Positions 19,477-29,392 are shown, numbered from the stretch's first letter. The stretch: 64,000 bases of DNA from Treponema sp. (GCA_031266775.1 JAISAQ010000056.1:160655-224654); one strand, 5' to 3'. Numbers and translations are program-made. The notes: a model not told the origin generated them from the sequence alone.

Positions 19477-20980
19477 AGCAGGCGAAGAACAGGCGTACCG
19501 GAAAATAACCGAAACCCTGCGCCGCTTCTTCCGCGGGGAAAGGGGCGTCACCGCGGCGGACCTTACCGCCGCCACGGCCCTTCCCCTGGCCACGGTGCGG
19601 GAACTCCTGCCGCGGGCGGCCGACGAATACAGCGGCAGGCTTCAGGTTACGGAATCCGGGGAGATCCTCTACTCCTTTCCCCGGGGCTTAAAGAGCCGTT
19701 ACCGCGGCTTCCGCGCCGTTTTCGCGCGCGCCTGTGAAAAAGCCGCCGTGTGCCTTGCCGTCTTTTTTTCATGGCTCTTCAAAATCTGGATCATGGCGAT
19801 GCTGATAGGTTACTTCGCCCTTTTCATGCTCATCGCGCTGGCGTCCTTTGTCCTTTCGACGGTCGTAGTCAGATCGTCCGGTTCCGGCGGCAGATCCGGA
19901 CGGAACGGGGGCGGCTTTTTTGCCGGATCGGTTTTCAACCTCATCATACGGCTCTGGTTTTATTCGGAGCTGGCCCGTCCCTACGGCTCCAGGAGATCCG
20001 GATGGGACGCCAACGGGCGGGCTTCGCGGCCGGGGAGAACGGAGGCGCCGCGGCCCCTGCACCGGCGTATTTTCGCCTTTGTCTTCGGAGAGGAAGATCC
20101 GAACCGCGGCTGGGCGTCCCGTGAAAAAAAGGCAATTCTCGCCTACCTGCAATCGCATTCGGGGATCATTGCCCTTCCCGAATTCATGGCCCTTACAGGG
20201 CTTTCCCCGGACAGGGCCGAAGAGGAGATCCTTGCCTTTTGCGGCGAATTCGGCGGAATGCCCGAGGCGTCCCCCGGCGGCACCGTGATCTACCGCTTCA
20301 GCGAGATCCTCAAGGGCGCGGAAGAAGCCGCCGTGCGTCCTGGAACGCGCGGAGAGGAGATTATGGCGCCTGTCAAACGGCTCAGGATCTTTTCGGCGAA
20401 CACAAAAAACATGAACGGATGGTTTGCCGCCGTCAACGGGGTAAACCTTCTTTTCGGGAGCTACTTCCTTTACAACGCCGCGGCCGGCCCCGTTTCCGCC
20501 GGAGCCGGGATTGAAAGGAATTCGTATGTATACGCCCTCGTCACAGCCTTTCTGGAGTACATGGGACCGGACCCCAGGCTCGCCATCGCCGTGGGGCTGG
20601 GCGTCATTCCCATTGTGTTTTCCGTCCTCTTCTGGCTCATTCCCGCCATACGCTTTTACGCGCTGAAGAAGGAAAACGGGGCGATACGGCTTGAGAATTT
20701 CCGCAAGGGGGCCTTTAGCCTTATCTGGGAAAAACCCGCCGGAATCAGGGAACAGGACATAACCGGAAAGGCCGCCGAATGCAGCCCGGAAAACCTGGCG
20801 GCCGCCCGTGACCGCGTCATCAAGGACATGGGGGCCTATTCGATGCCCGGCGTCACAGCCGGTAACGGAATGGTGTACGACTTCACCGGCCTCAAAGCCG
20901 AAAAGGAAATTCTGGAAGAATGCCGGGCCGGCGTAAAAGACGAAGGCCCCGGCAAAACCGTTTTTGACAGCGACGCGTAA
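19463..20980 (+). CDS. Multi-pass membrane protein with two winged-helix-like segments
   Basis: ATG at 19463 overlaps Rrf2 stop; several TM segments; two similar non-TM segments. Confidence 0.7.
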   Translation: MKRPEAGEEQAYRKITETLRRFFRGERGVTAADLTAATALPLATVRELLPRAADEYSGRLQVTESGEILYSFPRGLKSRYRGFRAVFARACEKAAVCLAVFFSWLFKIWIMAMLIGYFALFMLIALASFVLSTVVVRSSGSGGRSGRNGGGFFAGSVFNLIIRLWFYSELARPYGSRRSGWDANGRASRPGRTEAPRPLHRRIFAFVFGEEDPNRGWASREKKAILAYLQSHSGIIALPEFMALTGLSPDRAEEEILAFCGEFGGMPEASPGGTVIYRFSEILKGAEEAAVRPGTRGEEIMAPVKRLRIFSANTKNMNGWFAAVNGVNLLFGSYFLYNAAAGPVSAGAGIERNSYVYALVTAFLEYMGPDPRLAIAVGLGVIPIVFSVLFWLIPAIRFYALKKENGAIRLENFRKGAFSLIWEKPAGIREQDITGKAAECSPENLAAARDRVIKDMGAYSMPGVTAGNGMVYDFTGLKAEKEILEECRAGVKDEGPGKTVFDSDA

Positions 20981-20993
20981 GGGAGGGCGGCGG

Positions 20994-21362
20994 CTATTTC
21001 CGCCTGAATTTCAGGACATGGGCGGCGTTGTCTTCGTCCGTGTACGACATGTTGGAATTGGACCCGGATTCCGCGTAGCCCGCCAGAGTGCTGAGAACAA
21101 GTTCGCCTGATCTTTCCACATGCAGGCGTTTGGTAACACGGTTGAACTTGAACACAATGGGATCCTCGCCCCTTACCTGCAGGGTGTACTGCACGTTGTT
21201 GCCGTTAAGCTGAATGACGGCGTTTGTCACCTTTTCGGTCATGCCGGTTTCGGCGCCGTCCTTTGTCCAGGATACCAGCGCGGCGTTTGCCCCGTTTCTC
21301 ATCTGCGCGAAAAGCGGGATCGAAAAAAGAATAAACGCGAGGGCAAACAGTGTTTTTTTCAT
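20994..21362 (-). CDS. Hypothetical secreted protein, 122 aa
   Basis: Signal peptide MKKTLFALAFILFSIPLFAQ. Confidence 0.65.
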   Translation of the reverse strand: MKKTLFALAFILFSIPLFAQMRNGANAALVSWTKDGAETGMTEKVTNAVIQLNGNNVQYTLQVRGEDPIVFKFNRVTKRLHVERSGELVLSTLAGYAESGSNSNMSYTDEDNAAHVLKFRRK

Positions 21363-21404
21363 AAACAGCCTCCGCTTTTATTGTATTTCACGCCGGGAAC
21401 ATTT

Positions 21405-23963
21405 TCAAATTTCGTCAAAGAGGAACGATTCCGTTTTTCGCAGCAGCGACTCAAATTCCCCGAAATACCGTTTTGTTTCGGGAAGCGAACGGATAAAAAT
21501 TTCGCCGTAGCGCTTCTTGATGATCCTGCCGTCCAGAACCGCCACCACGCCGCGGTCGCTTGAGCGCCGCATGAGGCGGCCGAAGCCCTGCTTGAATTTC
21601 ATCACCGACTCTGGAAGCGAAAGCTCCATAAAGGCGCTCTTCCCCTTTTTTTCAAGGGCCTCCCCGCGCGCCTCAAATACGGGATCGCTTGGAGCCCTGA
21701 AGGGAAGCCGGCAGAGGATCACAAGACGCAGGGTATCGCCGGGGGCGTCGACGCCCTGCCAGAATGAATCGGTGGCAAAAAGAACGCTGGTCTTGTCCTC
21801 AAGGAAATTCGAAAGAAGGCGGGAACGGTCGTCATCCCCCTGTTTGAGGCACCGTATCCCCATCTCCCGTAGCTCCCCGGCGGCGGCGGCCCAGGCGCTC
21901 TCCAGAGACTGGTAGGAAGTAAAGAGCGCCAGGGCGGACCCCCCGGCCGCCGCCGCAAGGCGCGTAACAGCCATGTCGACAAAGCCCTGATACCCCGGCT
22001 CTTCCGGCAGCGGCGCGTCGGAAGGAACGGCAAGGAGCGTTGAAACGCGGTAGGGAAAGGGAGAAGGAAAACACCCCGAAAGGTACTCCCTGCTTCCGGC
22101 AAGACTGAGCCCACAGCGGCCCGCCCAGTAGCCGAACGAGCCGTTTCCCACCGTGAGCGTCGCGGAAGTACAGATGACGCTTTTGTTCGGCCTGAACAGG
22201 GCCTCTTCCAGCGCGGGGGCAATGTCTACCGGGGTAACCGTGTAGGTGATCCAGGGATTACTCCCCTCCCCCCCGGAATCGCCCCGGCCCCGGCGCGGCT
22301 CCAGCCACATGACTTCCTCCGGTTTTTCCCGGTAGGCGATAAAGGAGGAACATATTCCCCCAACATCGTCGAGCCTCCTCAGCGCCGTCTTTATTTCCCA
22401 CATACAGCTTTCAAGCCCCTCGTCTCCTTCCCTGAGATCCTCGCATTCTTCAAGCAGGGTCCGTACCATATCCCCCAGCGCGCCTAAGTGTTTGCGAAGC
22501 GAGGCGAAATGGGAAAACAGGGGAAGGAAGGCGTCTTCCCGTCCGGGCGTAAGGCGGAAGGTCCCCTGAAACCCCTGACCGGCTCCCCCGCCGCAGAGGA
22601 GAAGCCCCGCCTCGTCAAGCGAATCGGCCGCGGCGCGTATCTTTTCAATCAGCAAAGCCGCCTCGTCAAGCCTGTCGCCTCCAGGGTCCCGGTTTGCCGC
22701 GGAGGCAAGCCGCACCAGAAGCCCCCGCCGGTTTGCACGCCGCCTCCTGTAGAGCCGCCCCAGCTGGCGGAAAATTCCCAGGCGGCTGAATTCCTTTGAA
22801 AAAAAAGATGTTGCCGCGTCTTCCATGGTGTGGGCCTCGTCAATGATTACCCGCGTATAGGGAGGCAGAACCACGGTCCCCTCGTAACCGGCTCCCTCAC
22901 GCCGCGCGGCAAGATCGGCAAAAAGGAGGTGGTGATTAACCACCAGCAGCTTCGCGTCGGCGGCTTCTTTTCTGAGGGAAAGGACAAAGCAGCGTTCCCG
23001 CACGGGACAGCGCATCCCCATGCAGAGATCCGCCTCGGAACAGATCCGCGACCAGACTTCCCCGGAAGGAACAAAGGAAAGATCGGAACGGCTGCCCGTC
23101 CCGGCCGTTTCGGCCCAAAGCGCGATGCGCCGCAGTTCATCGTTATATTCGTCACGCAGATCAGATTCCCCGCGGGCGTCTTCAAGACGGCGCAGGCAAA
23201 GGTAGTTGCCCCGCCCTTTCATGAGCACGGCCTTGATCTTCCGGCCCGCCGAAAGCGCCACAAGGGGGATGTCCTTTTCAAAAAGCTGCTGCTGAAGAGT
23301 GATGGTGGCAGTTGAGATGACAATACGTTCGCCGTTTTCAAGCGCGTAATGCACCGCGGGAAGAAGATAGGCGAAAGATTTTCCCACCCCCGTTCCCGCC
23401 TCGGCGGCGACAAGCGCGTCCTCGTTAAAACCCCGCACGACAAGCCGCACAAGATCCAGCTGAGATTCCCTGGGTTCCCAGGACGGCAGCCTGAGGGCGG
23501 CGCTTCCGCCCTCTTCAAGCGCCGCGCAGATCCTGTCCGGGTCAAGTGACTTTATCTTTTTCCGCCGTACAGGTTCGGCCACTACATAGACCTTTTCAAC
23601 CCCGTTGTCGGTAATGTAGGCGCCCGTCCCCTCCTCGGCGGCCCGGGAGGCGATGCGCAGATCGTTGTCGCTGGGGATCAAAAAACCTGAAGGGTGGTTG
23701 TGAATAAAAACATCAGGCGGGGAACTTTCGGGGGCCCGGCCGGGATCTTCTTTGCAGGCGGAACCAGGCGGGGATTCCCCCTCCGTCCACCGCCACACCG
23801 CGGGAACCGCGCCCTCGTTTCCCCGGGCAAGCACCCTGATCCTCTCCACGAGTCCCGCGCCGTCTATCCAGCCCAGGGCGAAAACCTCGTTTCCCCCCGA
23901 GGCGCTTATTTCAGCCCTGAGTTCCGCGCCGCATGCCTTCGTAAACCGACTGTCCGCCCGCAC
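21405..23963 (-). CDS. DinG/XPD-family helicase with N-terminal RadC-like JAB/JAMM domain
   Basis: Helicase motifs EAGTGVGKSFAYLLP, DEAHTMED; Fe-S cysteines LCMGMRCPVRERC; N-terminal FIHNHPSGFLIPSDNDLRIA. Confidence 0.85.
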   Translation of the reverse strand: MRADSRFTKACGAELRAEISASGGNEVFALGWIDGAGLVERIRVLARGNEGAVPAVWRWTEGESPPGSACKEDPGRAPESSPPDVFIHNHPSGFLIPSDNDLRIASRAAEEGTGAYITDNGVEKVYVVAEPVRRKKIKSLDPDRICAALEEGGSAALRLPSWEPRESQLDLVRLVVRGFNEDALVAAEAGTGVGKSFAYLLPAVHYALENGERIVISTATITLQQQLFEKDIPLVALSAGRKIKAVLMKGRGNYLCLRRLEDARGESDLRDEYNDELRRIALWAETAGTGSRSDLSFVPSGEVWSRICSEADLCMGMRCPVRERCFVLSLRKEAADAKLLVVNHHLLFADLAARREGAGYEGTVVLPPYTRVIIDEAHTMEDAATSFFSKEFSRLGIFRQLGRLYRRRRANRRGLLVRLASAANRDPGGDRLDEAALLIEKIRAAADSLDEAGLLLCGGGAGQGFQGTFRLTPGREDAFLPLFSHFASLRKHLGALGDMVRTLLEECEDLREGDEGLESCMWEIKTALRRLDDVGGICSSFIAYREKPEEVMWLEPRRGRGDSGGEGSNPWITYTVTPVDIAPALEEALFRPNKSVICTSATLTVGNGSFGYWAGRCGLSLAGSREYLSGCFPSPFPYRVSTLLAVPSDAPLPEEPGYQGFVDMAVTRLAAAAGGSALALFTSYQSLESAWAAAAGELREMGIRCLKQGDDDRSRLLSNFLEDKTSVLFATDSFWQGVDAPGDTLRLVILCRLPFRAPSDPVFEARGEALEKKGKSAFMELSLPESVMKFKQGFGRLMRRSSDRGVVAVLDGRIIKKRYGEIFIRSLPETKRYFGEFESLLRKTESFLFDEI

Positions 23964-24041
23964 CCCGCCTTCCTCCCGTGGAGCATACTACGGCGCCGGG
24001 AAAAAGGCGAGAGGCCGTAGTACCTCTGGCGGCGCGGCGTC

Positions 24042-24070
24042 TTGACAGCGGGACGGTTTCAGGCTATTGT
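24042..24070 (+). promoter_or_regulatory. Candidate sigma70 promoter of tRNA-Arg
   Basis: TTGACA-17 nt-TATTGT, 12 nt before tRNA. Confidence 0.7.
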
Positions 24071-24081
24071 TAGATCCTGCC

Positions 24082-24155
<74 letters not shown>

Positions 24156-24156
24156 G

Positions 24157-24178
24157 GGCCCCTTTGGGGGCCTTTTTT
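24157..24178 (+). terminator. Rho-independent terminator of tRNA-Arg
   Basis: GGCCCC-TTTG-GGGGCC followed by TTTTTT. Confidence 0.8.
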
Positions 24179-24261
24179 ATGTCCGCCCGATTTTACCTTG
24201 TTTGCTATTTCTTTACCCGGCAAGGAATTAGCGTATTCCCCGTTTTACCCTGCCGGCCTTT

Positions 24262-25077
24262 TCATTCTTTTACGGCCCCGGCGGTAAGGCCCGACAGAAA
24301 ATATTTTGACGCGAAGAGAAAAACCAGGAGGAGCGGCAGAACAGTGATAGCGCTGGCGAGCATCACCGCGCCGTAGTCGGTTCCGCGCTCTATGATCATG
24401 GATTTGAGCAGCACCGGCAGGGTCTGTTGGGCCGGCATACGCAGTATCAGCAGCGGCTGCACAAAATCGTTCCACACGGTGACAAACTGCATTATCCCCA
24501 GGGACGCATAGGCCGGCAGAATGATGGGCGCAATCACCCTGAAGAATATGGTTATTTCACTGCAACCGTCTATCCTTGCCGCGTCCAGGAGGGAGGAAGG
24601 CACGTTTTTCCGGCAGTATTGGCGCATCCAGAATACGCCGAATGCGTGGGCCGCGTTGGGGATGACAAGCGCCTTAAACGAATTGAGCCAGCCGAATTTG
24701 CTCATCATGATGAACCAGGGAATAATGCCGGCGGTCCAGGGCACCATCATGGTAAGAAGGAGCAGGGCGAAAAGCTGTTTCTTGAAAGGAAATGTGTACA
24801 CCGCAAAGGCATAACCTCCGAGGGAGCAAAAAAAGAGTACCAGGAGGGTATTGCATACGGAAATGACGGAGCTGTTCAGAAAGCCGCGGGCCAGATTAAT
24901 TCTGGAGATCATAAAGCGGTAATTCTGAACCACATTGCCGCCGAACCAGTACTTGGGGGGATAGGAAAAAATTTCCTGCGTCGATCGGGTGGCCATGACG
25001 AACATAAGATAAAACGGAAGGAACATGCAGACTGCAAGGAATACGAGAACAGTGTAGAGCCCGATTTTTTTCGCCAT
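24262..25077 (-). CDS. Carbohydrate ABC transporter permease (MalG-like)
   Basis: EAA-loop LDAARIDGCSEITIFFRVIAPIILPA, six TM pattern. Confidence 0.9.
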   Translation of the reverse strand: MAKKIGLYTVLVFLAVCMFLPFYLMFVMATRSTQEIFSYPPKYWFGGNVVQNYRFMISRINLARGFLNSSVISVCNTLLVLFFCSLGGYAFAVYTFPFKKQLFALLLLTMMVPWTAGIIPWFIMMSKFGWLNSFKALVIPNAAHAFGVFWMRQYCRKNVPSSLLDAARIDGCSEITIFFRVIAPIILPAYASLGIMQFVTVWNDFVQPLLILRMPAQQTLPVLLKSMIIERGTDYGAVMLASAITVLPLLLVFLFASKYFLSGLTAGAVKE

Positions 25078-25078
25078 G

Positions 25079-25987
25079 CTAGACCGCCTCGTTCCCGGCC
25101 TGATCTTTGCCGGTCATAAGCTTTGTAATTACAAGCGAGTAAAGTATGACAAGAACGGTAATGACATAAGCGCAGGCCGAAGCGTACCCGAACAGAACCC
25201 CTCCCTGGGGCGCCTTGTTGAGAAGGTATATCATCAGGGTAAGGCCCCCGTTGTTCGGTCCTCCCGCCCAGTTTGAATTGGTGAGAATAAAAGGCTCGGT
25301 AAATATGCTTAAGGTTCCTATGCCGTGCTGAATCAGGGTAAAGAGAATGATTGGCCTTAAAAGAGGAATAGTGATTCTTGTAAAAATACGGAAATGCCCG
25401 GCCCCGTCTATCGTCGCCGCCTCGTAAATGTCCGTACTTATCCCCTGCATTCCCGCGAGGTACATGACGACGTTCCAGCCTGTCCATTTCCAGGAAAAAA
25501 GCACCAGTACCGCGGCTTTGATGAGCGATCCGTCGCCACCCAGCCAGTTAAGCGGCTCAAAGCCGAAGAGCTTGAGGGGAACGTTGAAAAACCCGAAATT
25601 GTATCCGAAAAAATTCTGAAAAATAATAGTAATGGCGACTATGCCCGTTACCATGGGAAGAAAAAAAACGGTTTTAAACGCGTCCTTAAAACGGACCAGT
25701 CTTGAATTGAGAATGTACGCCAGGGTAAGTCCTGTGAGCAGTATGCTTATATGCGAGACTATTCCGATGAAGAGGGTGTTTTTCAGGGCTTTTCCGAAGA
25801 GGGGATCCTTCAGCAGATTGATGTAATTCCGCAGCCCCTCAAAGCGCATGGGCATGACCCCGTCCCAGCGAAAAAAGCTGAGGTACAGCCCGCCCGCCAG
25901 GGGAAAGAGGCCGAAGATGAAAAAAAGAATGTAAAACGGGGCAATATAGATATAGGCCACCGTCCATTGTTTTTTTTCCGTCGTCAT
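25079..25987 (-). CDS. Carbohydrate ABC transporter permease (MalF-like)
   Basis: EAA-loop YEAATIDGAGHFRIFTRITIPLLRPI. Confidence 0.9.
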   Translation of the reverse strand: MTTEKKQWTVAYIYIAPFYILFFIFGLFPLAGGLYLSFFRWDGVMPMRFEGLRNYINLLKDPLFGKALKNTLFIGIVSHISILLTGLTLAYILNSRLVRFKDAFKTVFFLPMVTGIVAITIIFQNFFGYNFGFFNVPLKLFGFEPLNWLGGDGSLIKAAVLVLFSWKWTGWNVVMYLAGMQGISTDIYEAATIDGAGHFRIFTRITIPLLRPIILFTLIQHGIGTLSIFTEPFILTNSNWAGGPNNGGLTLMIYLLNKAPQGGVLFGYASACAYVITVLVILYSLVITKLMTGKDQAGNEAV

Positions 25988-26002
25988 CGGGAAGGGCTGC
26001 TG

Positions 26003-27343
26003 CTACTCCCAGACGCCCGCGTCTTTGAGGATCTCTATCTGCTGCCGCACAAGTTCCGCGTTGGCTGTTTCTACGTTCTGCTTGAAAAGCGCGCGTATGC
26101 CCGCGGCGTCCAGGCCTTTTTCTATGCCCGCGTTAACGGAGTTTTCGAGCTGGTTCTCGGCGTTCTGATCCATGATGGTGGTGTACACCGGCCTGAGTTG
26201 TGCGGCCAGGTCGCGCCACATCACCTTGGTGTGCTGATCGCCGAAATAGGGATCCGGAACATCGTAAATCGCGTCGTCCTTCCAGGCCGGTTTATACGCC
26301 GGGAAGTAGTCTATGGCCTTGAATATGTCGTTCTGGCCCCTTTCACTGGCGAGCATGTAAGAGATAAAAGCCCATGCCTCAGCCTTGTGCCTGCTCTGCC
26401 TGGGAATGGCGAGGAAACTGCCGCCCCAGTTGGTCGGCGGCACGGGGCCCAACAGGCTGGTCACTTTCCAGTGGCCGGCGCCGCCTGGATCCAGAGCCGT
26501 CTTCAACATGCCGCCGAGCCAGGAACCGCACAAAAAACCGGCAAGGGATCCGTTGGCAAAGCCGGACATGGCTTCCGCGCCGAGGAAGTTGACATTCATG
26601 TCCCACTTGTTTTTTCTCATCGCGATAACCGTGTCAAGACATTCCATGTCTCCGGGTCTTTCTATGACAAGATTAAGATCCCTGTCGTAATAGTCGCGGT
26701 TCATGAATATCTCAAAGTAAAGATTGGCGGCGCTGGGCAGGAGCCAGCGTTTACCGGGTATATACACTTTCTCCGCTACATCGAGGACGCCGTCCCAGGT
26801 ACTGATGAGTTTGGCGACTTCGCCGGGCTCGGAGGGAAGGCCAACTTCCTTAAACACGTCGGTCCTGTAAAAGAGGGTCACCGGCCCCATATCCCAGGGT
26901 ATAGCCGCCAAACGCTTGCGGTCTGACGAATAACCCTGATCCCATTTGTAGGCGACAAAGTCATTTGAGTATTTTTCGGCGTTATACGGGGGAGAAAGAA
27001 AATCTTCCAGCGCCGGCGAATCGCGGAACTGGGCTATGGAGCCGCCTTCTATGGAAACCACATCCTCCGCGCCGGCGCCGGCGGAAAGGGCCGTCTGTAC
27101 AAGCTGCATGTAGTCGCCTGAGTTGGAGTTGCTGAAATGGAACTCTATGTCTATATTGGGATATTGTTCCTTAAAGCCGTCCAGCGCGGCTTTGACACCT
27201 TCATCCGCCGAAGGCCATCCGCCGAACGTGATGGTAACTGTTCCTGAACCCGAAGAACCATCCGGCTCTTTTTTTGAACAGCCCGCGGCCGCAAGACAAA
27301 CAAGCAATAAAACAATTAACCTTTTAATAACGTTTTTTATCAT
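26003..27343 (-). CDS. Extracellular sugar-binding lipoprotein of ABC transporter
   Basis: Lipobox AAGCSKKE, family 1 SBP architecture; upstream of two permeases. Confidence 0.9.
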   Translation of the reverse strand: MIKNVIKRLIVLLLVCLAAAGCSKKEPDGSSGSGTVTITFGGWPSADEGVKAALDGFKEQYPNIDIEFHFSNSNSGDYMQLVQTALSAGAGAEDVVSIEGGSIAQFRDSPALEDFLSPPYNAEKYSNDFVAYKWDQGYSSDRKRLAAIPWDMGPVTLFYRTDVFKEVGLPSEPGEVAKLISTWDGVLDVAEKVYIPGKRWLLPSAANLYFEIFMNRDYYDRDLNLVIERPGDMECLDTVIAMRKNKWDMNVNFLGAEAMSGFANGSLAGFLCGSWLGGMLKTALDPGGAGHWKVTSLLGPVPPTNWGGSFLAIPRQSRHKAEAWAFISYMLASERGQNDIFKAIDYFPAYKPAWKDDAIYDVPDPYFGDQHTKVMWRDLAAQLRPVYTTIMDQNAENQLENSVNAGIEKGLDAAGIRALFKQNVETANAELVRQQIEILKDAGVWE

Positions 27344-27542
27344 ACTTCTTCTCCTGTAAAAGCCGGCCGGTGAACAAGCCGTTAACCGTCTTTTTTTCTT
27401 TTAGCCGGGCAACGCCGGCCTTTTTCAATTTCCTTTTTTTAGTACCCGCCATCAGGTTTTTACCTCAGGCAAGGGAGGCGCTTCCGCTTCTGTGAATCCA
27501 TGACTGCCCCGGAATTGATAAATCTGCAGAAAATACGATAAC

Positions 27543-27571
27543 AGAATAACCGGCTATTGGTACTATGTCAA
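27543..27571 (-). promoter_or_regulatory. Candidate promoter of sugar ABC operon
   Basis: Reverse strand TTGACA-17 nt-TATTCT. Confidence 0.55.
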
Positions 27572-27597
27572 CAAAAATTGAAAAAAATATTTTTATT

Positions 27598-27627
27598 TTT
27601 ACATCAAGACAAAAATAATGTTATAAT
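27598..27627 (+). promoter_or_regulatory. Candidate promoter of maf
   Basis: TTTACA-18 nt-TATAAT. Confidence 0.55.
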
Positions 27628-27735
27628 ACCATCATTTTTGCTGTAAATGATATTTAACCGGCGTTGCCCGGACCCCTTAATCCGGGGAGCCGCCCGCCTA
27701 TTCCCTATCCTGAAATAACGGGTTATTATTTTAGT

Positions 27736-28323
27736 ATGGAATCCATCATTTTAGCCTCAGGCTCCCTGCGCAGGCAGGAATATTTCAGGCTTTTGGGGCT
27801 GCCGTTCAGCATCATGCCGTCCCTTATTGACGAAAGTCCCGAAAAAGGCCGGACGCCGGAAGAACTGGCCGGGGATTTGGCCGTCAAAAAAGTAAAAAAA
27901 GTTATCGAAACCCTCAAGGCCAGGCTTCCCGCCTGGATCTGCGGGGCCGATACCATAATCTCCGTTGACGGAGAAGTATACGGCAAACCGAAGGACCGCG
28001 AAGACGCGGGGAACATGCTCCGCCGCCTCAGCGGACGGGAACACGAGGTTTTTACCGCGCTTGCCCTGTACAACGGCAAGGCGGGAATCCTGGACTGCAA
28101 AACCGTTTCCAGCGCCGTCGTATTCGCGGATCTTTCTGAAAACGAAATTGAATGGTACCTCAACACCGGCGAATGGCAGGGGATGGCGGGCGCTTACCGT
28201 ATCCAGGGGCTCGCAAGCTGTTTTATCTCTTCGATAAGAGGATCTTTCAGCGCCATTGTAGGCTTGCCAATGTACGAATTTTATGCCATGTTAAGAAGCA
28301 ACGGTTATCCGTACGGCGGCTGA
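27736..28323 (+). CDS. maf: Maf-family nucleotide pyrophosphatase
   Basis: MESIILASGSLRRQEYFRLLG, ICGADTIISVDGEVYGKPKD. Confidence 0.92.
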   Translation: MESIILASGSLRRQEYFRLLGLPFSIMPSLIDESPEKGRTPEELAGDLAVKKVKKVIETLKARLPAWICGADTIISVDGEVYGKPKDREDAGNMLRRLSGREHEVFTALALYNGKAGILDCKTVSSAVVFADLSENEIEWYLNTGEWQGMAGAYRIQGLASCFISSIRGSFSAIVGLPMYEFYAMLRSNGYPYGG

Positions 28324-28343
28324 AAGGCCGCTTGGGCATAACC

Positions 28344-28376
28344 GGTTATGCTGAAAACGCGGTTTTCAACATAACC
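28344..28376 (+). terminator. Hairpin after maf, possible terminator
   Basis: GGTTATGcTGAAAAC-gcg-GTTTTCAaCATAACC followed by ATTTT. Confidence 0.5.
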
Positions 28377-28495
28377 ATTTTCCGCCTGTTCCCGGGCCGT
28401 GAAGCTCCGGGTTTCAGGTGAGATACAGAGAAGGCTGGTAAAAAACCGGACGGGCGGAATATCCGGCCCGCCGTCTTTTTGCCAAGGAGGGAATT

Positions 28496-29392
28496 TTGGC
28501 TGTAGTTACTATGAAAAGCCTCCTTGAATCGGGAGTGCATTTCGGGCATCAGGTGAAGCGCTGGGACCCGCGGATGAAAAAATACATCTTCGCGGAACGG
28601 AACGGCATTCACATCATTGATCTGCAGAAGACCATACAGGCGATTAAGGACGCATACGACGCGGTGCGAAAAAACGTCGCGGCGGGAAAAACGGTCCTCT
28701 TTGTCGGTACCAAAAAACAGGCCCAGCAGGCCATTCAAAAAGAGGCGGAACGCTGCGGCATGTTTTACGTAAATAACCGCTGGCTCGGCGGCATGCTGAC
28801 CAATTTCGTCACCATCAAAAAATCCCTGCTCCGTCTCAAGAAGCTTGAGAAAATGGAAGTTGACGGCACCTTCGAGAATCTTACCAAGAAGGAAATAGCC
28901 TCGCTCGGCAAGGAAAGGGCCAAGCTCCAGAAGAACCTTGGGGGCATCAAGGAGATGAAGGATCCTCCGGGAATTCTCTTCATCATAGACACCCGCAAGG
29001 AAGCCATCACCGTGGCCGAAGCCCAGCGTATGGGCATTCCCATCGTGGCCGTCGTGGATACCAACTGCAATCCCGACGGCATCAACTACCCCATTCCCGG
29101 GAACGACGACGCGATAAGGGCCATCACCCTCTTTACCCAGATCATCGCCAACGCGGTGGTGGAGGCGGACAACGAGGTGGGACTCAAGATCATAGACACC
29201 CTGGGCGACGAGGAAGAGGACGCTGAGGGAGTCATGACCGACGTTTCGGTGCGGGAGGAGGACGAGGAAATCGATATAGCGTCCTATTCGGCCGAAACAG
29301 TGCAGGCGGACGCCGGGACTCCCGTAGAAACTGAAAGCGACGAAGAAGACGAACTGCCGGTGGACGTTGACAAGGTCTACGGCGAAGAATAG
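28496..29392 (+). CDS. rpsB: 30S ribosomal protein S2 (TTG start)
   Basis: [41 protein letters not shown]; preceded by AAGGAGGG. Confidence 0.96.
   Translation: MAVVTMKSLLESGVHFGHQVKRWDPRMKKYIFAERNGIHIIDLQKTIQAIKDAYDAVRKNVAAGKTVLFVGTKKQAQQAIQKEAERCGMFYVNNRWLGGMLTNFVTIKKSLLRLKKLEKMEVDGTFENLTKKEIASLGKERAKLQKNLGGIKEMKDPPGILFIIDTRKEAITVAEAQRMGIPIVAVVDTNCNPDGINYPIPGNDDAIRAITLFTQIIANAVVEADNEVGLKIIDTLGDEEEDAEGVMTDVSVREEDEEIDIASYSAETVQADAGTPVETESDEEDELPVDVDKVYGEE

Noticed and set aside
25751-26926. 391-aa plus-strand ORF across the ABC permease and SBP
   Set aside because: Antisense to well-identified ABC genes; no RBS or motif.
27714-27727. Short palindrome AATAAC-GG-GTTATT before maf
   Set aside because: Only 6-bp AT-rich arms, single copy noticed; chance occurrence likely.
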